64,000 nucleotides of DNA, from positions 630,166 through 694,165 of the forward strand of contig NZ_BMHO01000001.1 in NCBI RefSeq assembly GCF_014640975.1, written 5' to 3'. Both the position numbers and the translations under genes were made by a program. Source of the stretch: Microbacterium faecale. GTDB taxonomy: Bacteria; Actinomycetota; Actinomycetes; Actinomycetales; Microbacteriaceae. The notes under the pieces were generated by a model. That model saw only the letters and a list, made by a program, of their open reading frames with translations. It had not been told where the DNA came from and did not search any database. Shown in pieces: positions 53,379-60,294 of this stretch. Each line of letters starts with the position of its first letter. Position 1 is the first letter of the stretch.

Positions 53379-54866
53379 TCAACCGGTGGGAATCGGGAGG
53401 GGCGGCGCAGGCGCTGCATCGCGTCGACGGCGTCGGAGTCGCTCGCGTTCTGTGGCGGCGTTGCGAATCGGGCGGAACACGCAGCGGGGGTCGATCCAAA
53501 CGGGAGCTTTGACCTGGGGTGCGCCGCCTTGCATTCGGATCTCCCAGCCGGAGTGTTCCAGCCTGTGATGGTGCGCCCAGCACAGGAGGACGCCGTTGTC
53601 CGTGTGCGTCGCGCCGTCGTGAGAATGCTCGGTGACGTGGTGGATCTCGCACCACGCGGCGGGGATGGAGCAGCCGGGGATGATGCAGCCACCGTCACGC
53701 GCGCCGATCGCCCGGCGCTGATGCGCATTGAAGAGTCGTTCGCTCGTTCCGAGGCGGATGATGCGGCCGGCCCGGTTGAAGACGACCTTTTGCACGGCGC
53801 CGGTGCACGCGATCCGGTGCGCGAGAGACGAGGGAGCGGGCACATCCGTGCCGTCGACCGAGGCGACGCCGCCATCCAAGTCGTCGACCGTCGTCGTGAC
53901 GAGAAGGGTAGGTGCGGCCCCGCCCAGAGACGGCGTCTGGGGAGACGCGGCCGATGTCTGGATCATCGACACGAGAACATCGTGCCTCTTCTGCGGCGCC
54001 GTGCGGGGATCGTGAATGTGGTCCGTGTCGCTCCACACCGCATCTTCTGCTGCGTCTTCCGGTGAGGTGCTGAACCGCACCTTCGACCCGGCATACGCGT
54101 CGAAGAGCCGTTGAAGGCCCGCGGCTGCTTCGGGGACGAGTTCTCCGCGAAGCGGAATGAGGCCGTGACGCGCTCGCCCCAGCGAGACGCCGCGGTACCG
54201 CTCCGCGTCGTCGGAGTCGGGCTCGACGCCGTTGCGATTCAAGAACTCGCTCCACGCACCGACCATGACGCGGAACTCTTCGAAGGTCTCGGGGAGCGCG
54301 GCTTCCTCGTCACGAGGCGACCGATCAGTTGCGGAGCTGACGATCTCGCGTTCCGCAACGTTCATCTCCTCGTGCGAGATGCCGCCGCGTCGCTCGAGCT
54401 GTTCGAACTCGTCGGTCAAGTGGCAGGCGGCGTCCATACCGAGCTCACCGTCGCGAAGGGCAGCGGCGACGGCGGCGAATGCCGCTGGTCGCGTCTCGCC
54501 CGTGAGTGTCGCCCTCGTGCGTGTGCGCCGATCCAACCGGATCCGAGTTCGTAGCGACCGCACGGATACTCGCGTCGTGCGTTCGAGAAGTTCGGTGCCG
54601 TTGCGGCAGTCGAACCGTGCCGACAGGCGGTCGTCGTTCGTGCGGCCCGACGTGTCGCGATCCGATCGCACGTCGACCTCCCCCGCGACACGGACGCGCA
54701 ATGCGTCCACCCTCCGCCCGAGTGCCTCAAGGTCGCTCGATGCGCCAACGAGAGTCGCGTCCGTCAGCGCGTCGATCTCGTCCACAAGACCGTTCAGGCG
54801 GTCGGTTGCCGCGGCGAGCCGGTCGCGCACACTCCCCCGGTGGGGCGGAGGCGGTGGCGTCGTCAT
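53379..54866 (-). CDS. DUF222 / HNH endonuclease domain protein (13E12 repeat type)
   Basis: About 495 residues: an N-terminal DUF222 region (residues about 10-340) and a C-terminal HNH nuclease near residue 400 with CIIPGCSIPAAWCEIHH and NGVLLCWAHHHRLEH, supplying zinc Cys and catalytic His. The family is abundant in actinobacteria and includes the mycobacterial 13E12 repeat proteins; several of those are LexA-controlled. ATG at 54866 is chosen because TATACT lies exactly 6 bp upstream and an SOS box overlaps it. A longer start at 54884 would lie inside the promoter. A DNA-damage or mobile-element role is likely but unproven. Confidence 0.9.
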   Translation of the reverse strand: MTTPPPPPHRGSVRDRLAAATDRLNGLVDEIDALTDATLVGASSDLEALGRRVDALRVRVAGEVDVRSDRDTSGRTNDDRLSARFDCRNGTELLERTTRVSVRSLRTRIRLDRRTRTRATLTGETRPAAFAAVAAALRDGELGMDAACHLTDEFEQLERRGGISHEEMNVAEREIVSSATDRSPRDEEAALPETFEEFRVMVGAWSEFLNRNGVEPDSDDAERYRGVSLGRARHGLIPLRGELVPEAAAGLQRLFDAYAGSKVRFSTSPEDAAEDAVWSDTDHIHDPRTAPQKRHDVLVSMIQTSAASPQTPSLGGAAPTLLVTTTVDDLDGGVASVDGTDVPAPSSLAHRIACTGAVQKVVFNRAGRIIRLGTSERLFNAHQRRAIGARDGGCIIPGCSIPAAWCEIHHVTEHSHDGATHTDNGVLLCWAHHHRLEHSGWEIRMQGGAPQVKAPVWIDPRCVFRPIRNAATERERLRRRRRDAAPAPPLPIPTG

Positions 54867-54872
54867 GCATCC

Positions 54873-54892
54873 AGTATAGAACAAATGTTCGA
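54873..54892 (-). promoter_or_regulatory. SOS (LexA) box over a leaderless promoter
   Basis: Minus strand TCGAACATTTGTTCTA (54892-54877) matches the actinobacterial SOS pattern CGAAC-N4-GTTCG except at the last bases. It overlaps the -10 box TATACT (54878-54873), which is 6 bp from the ATG. Confidence 0.75.
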
Positions 54893-54952
54893 ATAAAAGA
54901 AGGGTTGATGCTGCGCGTTTTGCGGACGTCAGAGCGCAGCGAGGGGCCTGAC

Positions 54953-55645
54953 TCAGCGATAGTCGCGACGGTCAAGCGACGCCTCATAACACGCTCGATC
55001 AAGGTTGGTGTTCCAGATGCGACGGGGTGAGGTCGCGCGGAGGCTGCCGAAATGTCGATTCCCCTCCGCTTGCGCGGTGGGGTTGTGCCATGAGGCCGTC
55101 TCGATACGTGCGTATCGTTGCGGCTCGAGCGTGTGATGATCGTATACCTCGTCGAGGGCTGGCACCAGATCGGTATCGCGTGACGCGAGGATCACGACGT
55201 CGACGTCGATGCGCGCAGCCTCTCGGAGGCAGGCGAGAGCGCACAGGACATCGATGCCTTTCTCTCGCGGGCGGCCTTGAGGGATTCTTTTGCCGTGAAT
55301 GTCGAGGATCGGGCGTCCGCGAGCATCGCGCTCGAAGTCGTACTTCAGGTCTCTCAGGTGCACTTCTGCGCCCGCTGCCTCCCATTCGGTCTTCTGATCG
55401 AGGCACCGACGATTCTGCTCCCAGTCGTAGTCGGCGTGAGGCAGCCCTCGGCATACGATCGTGCGATGCAGCGTGGCGAGCGCGTAACCCTCGCGCTGAC
55501 GCCGGTTCCGCTCCGCGATGCTGCGGTGAGCAAACTGCATCGGGTGGATCAGCGAGTCGTGTCGCTCTCCGCGGCGGTTGAAGACGTCGTATGCCGTGAG
55601 ATGGACGTTCTGATAGTCGATAACGACGCTCGCACGCAACGTCAT
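54953..55645 (-). CDS. NYN domain protein (LabA/PIN-like ribonuclease fold)
   Basis: About 230 residues. Acidic active-site residues of the NYN/PIN fold are visible: Asp in VVIDYQNVHL at the N terminus, Asp in EKGIDVLCALACL near residue 130, and two Asp in ILASRDTDLVPAL near 153. NYN proteins are metal-dependent ribonucleases acting on RNA, some in defence. ATG at 55645 overlaps the stop of a 45-codon ORF as ATGA; an in-frame ATG at 55657 is an alternative. A U-tract hairpin sits just upstream. It lies in the defence-type region between the HNH gene and the membrane protein remnants. Confidence 0.85.
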   Translation of the reverse strand: MTLRASVVIDYQNVHLTAYDVFNRRGERHDSLIHPMQFAHRSIAERNRRQREGYALATLHRTIVCRGLPHADYDWEQNRRCLDQKTEWEAAGAEVHLRDLKYDFERDARGRPILDIHGKRIPQGRPREKGIDVLCALACLREAARIDVDVVILASRDTDLVPALDEVYDHHTLEPQRYARIETASWHNPTAQAEGNRHFGSLRATSPRRIWNTNLDRACYEASLDRRDYR

Positions 55646-55779
55646 CCGTGCACCCATGAAAAAGCCCCGCCAATCCGGAGACGGCGGGGAGCAATTACCC
55701 CATCATTGCAGGTCTTTGACGCGGTGGCAAACGCACACGCCGACCGGGCCGACGGGCGATCCATCCGCTCGAGCTTCAT
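55642..55779 (-). CDS. Small ORF coupled to the NYN gene, possible leader peptide
   Basis: 45 codons starting MKLERMDRPS with a strong site, CAGGAG 5 bp before ATG. The stop overlaps the NYN start as ATGA. The codons from about 30 to 42 contain an intrinsic terminator hairpin, so passage of ribosomes through this ORF could decide whether transcription reaches the NYN gene. No similarity to a known peptide is recognised; it has two Cys and an APRRLR segment. Confidence 0.5.
   Translation of the reverse strand: MKLERMDRPSARSACAFATASKTCNDGVIAPRRLRIGGAFSWVHG
55659..55689 (-). terminator. Intrinsic terminator within the small ORF
   Basis: Minus strand CCCCGCC, 11-base loop, GGCGGGG, then CTTTTTC. 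It is the clearest canonical U-tract terminator in the window, and it ends only a few bases before the NYN start. It could end the hsd-side transcript or act as an attenuator. Confidence 0.7.
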
Positions 55780-56012
55780 GTCATCTCCTGTTCGTTGCTT
55801 GGTCGCCAGGGTAGAGGCGACTTCCGACACGCGAAGGGGCCCGGTGCGTGCTGAGTCCGTTACATATTCGCGTCCGCATGGCTTGCCTCTCGGCGCCGCA
55901 GGGCCGCATCGAGTCGTTCTCGCGCCCGAGTCTCACGCCCGGTTGCGCGTGACGAGTGGATGAGCAACATCGCTCCGTGTGGTGCGTATGTCCAGGTCTT
56001 CGCCTGTGCGAA
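55780..56012 (-). promoter_or_regulatory. 233-bp gap upstream of the small ORF
   Basis: Holds the inverted repeat GTCGCC-N8-GGCGAC (55802-55821); on the minus strand its loop contains TACCCT, a possible -10 box for the small ORF and NYN gene. No gene with a ribosome-binding site or recognisable product was found in the rest. Confidence 0.35.
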
Positions 56013-56422
56013 TCACTGCCGCTTGCCAGCAACCTGCGCGGTGACTCCCGTCCCGGCGAGGGCTGCGACCATGAGGAAGAACGCGCTGAACAATGCGAAT
56101 GTGGTGTCGACCATCAATGGTGCGGGGGAGATCGTCGCGAAGACGGCCAGGTACAGCACTGCCGTGGTGTGGAGGATCCACCCGAACGCGATCGCCGACT
56201 CACGCCCGCGCTCGGGGCGGCGTTCGCGATGTACAGGAACGTATGAGAACCGATCAGCAGTGCTGTCAGCACGGCGTACAGCGTGAAGAAGCCTCCCCAG
56301 CCGAAGCCCGCCCGCGCAGCTACCGCCCACGCGACGAAAACACCGACGAGGAGCGAAGCGCATCGTCCGCTCAGCGCGGTTATGGCGACCGGCGGCGACT
56401 CGTCAGACTTCTCCAGGCCCAT
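56013..56422 (-). pseudogene. Frameshifted four-helix membrane protein
   Basis: Two overlapping reading frames make one plausible protein. The 5' frame encodes two membrane helices (ASLLVGVFVAWAVAA and FFTLYAVLTALLIGSHTFLYI); the 3' frame continues with RESAIAFGWILHTTAVLYL and two more helices (FATISPAP, then FALFSAFFLMVAALAGTGV). The switch lies near 56200-56230 in a GC-rich run and equals a missing base (or two extra). The 5' end overlaps the upstream membrane protein gene by 43 bp. It may be a real pseudogene, a sequencing error or a frameshift-expressed gene; no slippery heptamer is seen. Confidence 0.6.
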
Positions 56423-57564
56423 CCTCCGAGGCCGAGGAATGCACCGACAAGGATCGGGGCGACAAGGGCTTCCATCCAGGTGGCCGGGAGTGGGCCGAGA
56501 AGGGGCAGGAGCAGGCCGAGACCGACGATGGCGAGGGCGAATGCGAGGAACGCCGCCGCGACGGCAACGTTCAGTGCGGCGCTCGCCCCAAGGCCGAGGG
56601 TTCTGCGCGCGTTTCGCACCGCACGGTCACCCATCAGAACCTCGGCGATGGGCACTTCCGACAGGTCTGCTGTGCGCGGCGGATCGAGCACGCAGCGCGC
56701 AGCGACGAGGTCGAGCCATTCATAGAGGTCGCCGACCGATACGGTTGCATGCGGAGCCGCAAGTAGTTGCGCCTTTTCTCGCAGAAGTGCGCTGACCACG
56801 TGCGCGTCGCGTTCGTGCCATTCGACCGCACGTCCCGGCGTCGAGCGCGCACTCGCGGTCAACCCGACGACGATTTCGGCTTCGAGGGGATCGAGAAGAA
56901 AACGCGCCATCGAGGCAGAAAGCGTCGAACCTTCTCCTTCCATGCTTCTGGGCCGTTCATGCGCGAGACCCCTGTACGTGTCATTGGAGCCGCTGAGCCA
57001 CCGCAGGGCCGTGCTCCCGCGGGTAACGATCTTCCACGCGAACGGCTCGCGGTCGCGGATGACTTTGTCGGCGAATGACGTCGCAGCCGCGCCGATGAGG
57101 ATTCCCGCGAACGGGATCGCGAACATACTGCCAGCGATGACCATCGCCGTGGTGTAAGGAAGTCCTCCTCCGCTGGCAGCGCTGAGCGCGTCGGCTGTGT
57201 AGTTGATCCACATCATCGACGGGGCGAGAAGCGCGATCGGAATGGCGACGAGGGCGCCGACCCTGAACCACCGCTTCGCGAGACGAGCGAAGCGCCGCGC
57301 GTGTGCGTAGGGAATCGCGTGTTCCTCGACGAGCGCGTTCCAGGCGTGCGTCGCATTGTCATCGATGACGCCTAGCCGTTCCGAGTCGGCGAGGCGCGCC
57401 GGGGGTCGCCGCTCGCGCGGCGTGATCCGCGGTGACGGAAGCGGTGGGACGATGGCAACGATGCCGACGGCGACGAACGCGATCGCGAGGAGGCCGACGA
57501 ACCAGGTCGACGCGATGATGTTCTCGCCGATGACGCTCGAGTCGACTGCATTGCTCAGGATCAT
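56380..57564 (-). CDS. Membrane protein coupled to hsdS, function unknown
   Basis: About 394 residues with five predicted membrane helices: one at residues about 18-40, two around 135-195, and two near the C terminus (about 335-385). Between the third and fourth lies a soluble region of some 130 residues rich in charged residues (LDPLEAEIVVGLTASARS). ATG overlaps the hsdS stop as ATGA, with GAGGAAGG upstream, so it is made with the restriction subunits. No family is recognised. A membrane partner is not a normal part of type I systems. Confidence 0.75.
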   Translation of the reverse strand: MILSNAVDSSVIGENIIASTWFVGLLAIAFVAVGIVAIVPPLPSPRITPRERRPPARLADSERLGVIDDNATHAWNALVEEHAIPYAHARRFARLAKRWFRVGALVAIPIALLAPSMMWINYTADALSAASGGGLPYTTAMVIAGSMFAIPFAGILIGAAATSFADKVIRDREPFAWKIVTRGSTALRWLSGSNDTYRGLAHERPRSMEGEGSTLSASMARFLLDPLEAEIVVGLTASARSTPGRAVEWHERDAHVVSALLREKAQLLAAPHATVSVGDLYEWLDLVAARCVLDPPRTADLSEVPIAEVLMGDRAVRNARRTLGLGASAALNVAVAAAFLAFALAIVGLGLLLPLLGPLPATWMEALVAPILVGAFLGLGGWAWRSLTSRRRSP

Positions 57565-58685
57565 AGGCCGCCTTCCTCGGCGGCATCTTCGATCTCTCGC
57601 ACGCGGATCTTGCCCGACATGAGGTGGGGGAGCAGCGCATCGCGCGTCGCGGCGAGGGTGCGGTTCTCGGCGATCGCCGCTGCGGCACGCGCGTGGAAGG
57701 AATCGACATACGCGTCGAACTCCTGCATCATGCGGCGCGCGGCGAGACGCACCGGAAGCTTCTTGAATTTCCCTCGACTCAGCTCCGGGAAGGTCGCGCC
57801 GTTTGCCCACGACTTGAACTCATCCACCCTGCTCCGCATTTCATGAAACAGCCACCACTTGGAGGTACGGTCCGTGGGCCGCACAGTAATGAATCCTTGG
57901 TTCACGGCACTTTCAACTTGGAGTACTGCGAATGCGCCGATCGTGGCGCGCGAGGTCATGAGGATCGTTCCGACCGGATATAGCGGTGAGGAGCACGCAG
58001 CAAGGCCATCATGGGTGATTGACCGCGCGGTGCACGCAAGATACGGCGCGTCCAACGCCGTGACGTCGGTTGGGGTCGCCCAGTTCAACTCCCCACCCCA
58101 ATAACTAGAGTTCTTCGTGCTCGGTGTCCCACCGCCACCGATGTCCGCGACTTCTTCGAATCGAGTACCGCCACGGGTCGCCGAATCCAAGTACTTGCGA
58201 AATGCGGTGTCCGCAAGCTCATCGGCCGTCGCCGCGAGTCGGGTGTTGGCCGCGATCTTGTCGTCGAGTGCGCCGAGGACCTCGGCGATTGCCTGCTGCT
58301 CGGCAGGCGCGGGCCAAGTGACGACTATCGGATGGAGGTGATTCCGGTTGAGCGTTGGGTTTGCGGAGCCTGTATCCAGCCACGAAATGTCGAATCGTGA
58401 CATGAAATAGTAGACGAAGCGCGGGTAGCTCTTTTTGAAATCTCGCACCCACAATGTTGTGTCATGCGGCCAGTAGGGGCCTGGCAGGTAGAAGGTCTTT
58501 CCGAGGGTCCCCTTGCGTCCGATTACGACGCCGGGACCGTCGCGAAACGCCGTGCCGTGGTAGCTCGAAACTCCACCGGAAGAGACGACAGGAACCGTGC
58601 CTTCCGTCTGCGACCTACGGGTGATGTCGATGCCGCGTTGAAACGTAATGAAGTCCCCGAGCGGCGCAGTTATCCACTCAGACAT
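57561..58685 (-). CDS. hsdS: Type I restriction-modification specificity subunit
   Basis: About 374 residues with two target-recognition domains (residues about 1-130 and 170-330), each followed by a conserved helix: PAEQQAIAEVLGALDDKIAANTRL near 130 and AENRTLAATRDALLPHLMSGKI near the end. SSGGVSSYHGTAF and GGGTPSTKNSSYWGG are typical TRD openings. The gene has visibly lower GC than its neighbours over much of its length, usual for hsdS and a sign of TRD exchange. ATG lies 8 bp inside the hsdM end. Confidence 0.93.
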   Translation of the reverse strand: MSEWITAPLGDFITFQRGIDITRRSQTEGTVPVVSSGGVSSYHGTAFRDGPGVVIGRKGTLGKTFYLPGPYWPHDTTLWVRDFKKSYPRFVYYFMSRFDISWLDTGSANPTLNRNHLHPIVVTWPAPAEQQAIAEVLGALDDKIAANTRLAATADELADTAFRKYLDSATRGGTRFEEVADIGGGGTPSTKNSSYWGGELNWATPTDVTALDAPYLACTARSITHDGLAACSSPLYPVGTILMTSRATIGAFAVLQVESAVNQGFITVRPTDRTSKWWLFHEMRSRVDEFKSWANGATFPELSRGKFKKLPVRLAARRMMQEFDAYVDSFHARAAAAIAENRTLAATRDALLPHLMSGKIRVREIEDAAEEGGL

Positions 58686-60294
58686 CGACCCTCCCCAACT
58701 GCTCCCGCACGACCTCGGCCAACCGGGCCGACTCGTCGAACTGGGCGTAGAGCTCCTTCTGCAGGCGCTCGAGCTTCTCTTCGATGGGCTCGCCGTCGTC
58801 TTCCACCTCGGGGGCGCCGACGTAGCGGCCGGGGGTCAGCGCGTAATCCGCGGCCTTGATCTCGTCGAGGGGTGCCGAGTAGCAGAAGCCCGCCACGTCC
58901 TCGTACGATCCCTCGCCGCGCCCGCGCCAGGCGTGAAAGGTTCCCGCGATCTTCGCGATGTCGTCGTCGCTGAGCGCGCGCTCGGCGCGGTCGACCATGT
59001 GGCCGAGGTTTCGTGCGTCGATGAAGAGAACCTCGCCCGAGCGATCCGTGGATCCCTGCGCACCGGCGGCCTTGTTCTTCGCGAAGAACCACACGCACAC
59101 GGGGATGCCGGTCGAGCGGAACAGCTGCGTGGGCAGCGCGACCATGCACTGCACGAGGTCGGCCTCGACGATCTCCGCGCGGATCTTGCCCTCGCCACCG
59201 GAGTTCGACGACATGGATCCGTTCGCCATCACCACGCCCGCCTGACCCTCGGGCGCGAGCTTCGACAGGATGTGCTGGATCCACGCGTAGTTCGCGTTGT
59301 TTTTGGGCGGAACGCCGAACCGCCAGCGCGCGTCCTCCTCGCTGCGCGCCCAGTCCTTGATGTTAAATGGCGGATTCGCCATCACGAAGTCGGCGCCCTG
59401 CGCCCCGGTGAGATTCGGGTGCACGTCGCGCGCGAACGTGTCGCCCCATCGGGGACCGAGGTTGCCGCCGAGACCGTGGATCGCGAGGTTCATCTTCGCC
59501 ATGCGCCACGTGCGCTCGTTGAGCTCCTGGCCATACACCGAGATGTCCGCGCCGTCGCCGTAGTGGTGCTCGATGAACTTCTCCGCCTGCACGAACATGC
59601 CGCCGGATCCGCAGCAGGGGTCGTAAACCCGGCCCTTCGTGGGCTCGAGCATCTCGACGAGCACGCGCACCACGCCCGCGGGCGTGTAGAACTCGCCGCC
59701 GCGCTTGCCTTCCGCGGCCGCGAACTTCTCGAGGAAGTACTCGTACACTTCGCCCAGCAGGTCGCGGGCCCTGCGCCCCTCAACCCCGCTCTGCCCCTGA
59801 CTCGCGAAGCGCGCCGAGTTGAACAGGTCGACGAGCTCCCCGAGTCGCCGCTGATCGACGTTGTCGCGGTTGAAGATGCGCGGCAGCGTTCCGCTCAGCT
59901 GCGGGTTCTCGCGCATGACGCCGTCCATCGCCGTGTCGATGAAGAATCCGATCGAGTTGCCGGCCGCGTCTCCTTTCGCATTGCGGGCGAGGAAGTCCCA
60001 GCGGGCATCTTCTGGCACCCAGAACACTCCGGATCCCGTGTACTCCTCAACGTCGTCGATGAGCTCCGCGATCTGCTGGTCGTCGTACCCGTCGTTCGCG
60101 AGCTCGGCGCGGATCCGTTCGCGCCGCTCGTCGAACGCATCGCTGACGTACTTGAGGAACACGAGGCCGAGGATCACGTCCTTGTACTGTGACGCGTCCA
60201 TCGAGCCGCGCAGTTTGTCGGCGGCCTTCCAGAGCGTGTCCTTCAGTTCCTTCATCGTCGACGGGGCCGCTGGAGCGGCGACGCGCGGAGTCAT
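58678..60294 (-). CDS. hsdM: Type I restriction-modification methyltransferase subunit
   Basis: About 538 residues, full length. N-terminal HsdM helical domain (LKDTLWKAADKLRGSMDAS), SAM motif I in YDPCCGSGGMF near residue 223, catalytic motif IV NPPF near 306, and PTQLFRSTGIPVCVWFF near 390. It methylates adenine in the target given by HsdS. ATG overlaps the stop of the upstream 656-residue protein as ATGA. Confidence 0.95.
   Translation of the reverse strand: MTPRVAAPAAPSTMKELKDTLWKAADKLRGSMDASQYKDVILGLVFLKYVSDAFDERRERIRAELANDGYDDQQIAELIDDVEEYTGSGVFWVPEDARWDFLARNAKGDAAGNSIGFFIDTAMDGVMRENPQLSGTLPRIFNRDNVDQRRLGELVDLFNSARFASQGQSGVEGRRARDLLGEVYEYFLEKFAAAEGKRGGEFYTPAGVVRVLVEMLEPTKGRVYDPCCGSGGMFVQAEKFIEHHYGDGADISVYGQELNERTWRMAKMNLAIHGLGGNLGPRWGDTFARDVHPNLTGAQGADFVMANPPFNIKDWARSEEDARWRFGVPPKNNANYAWIQHILSKLAPEGQAGVVMANGSMSSNSGGEGKIRAEIVEADLVQCMVALPTQLFRSTGIPVCVWFFAKNKAAGAQGSTDRSGEVLFIDARNLGHMVDRAERALSDDDIAKIAGTFHAWRGRGEGSYEDVAGFCYSAPLDEIKAADYALTPGRYVGAPEVEDDGEPIEEKLERLQKELYAQFDESARLAEVVREQLGRVDV

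Noticed and set aside
55277..55963. Plus-strand frame of 228 codons opposite the NYN gene and small ORF
   Set aside because: Antisense to the NYN domain; no ribosome-binding site or domain.
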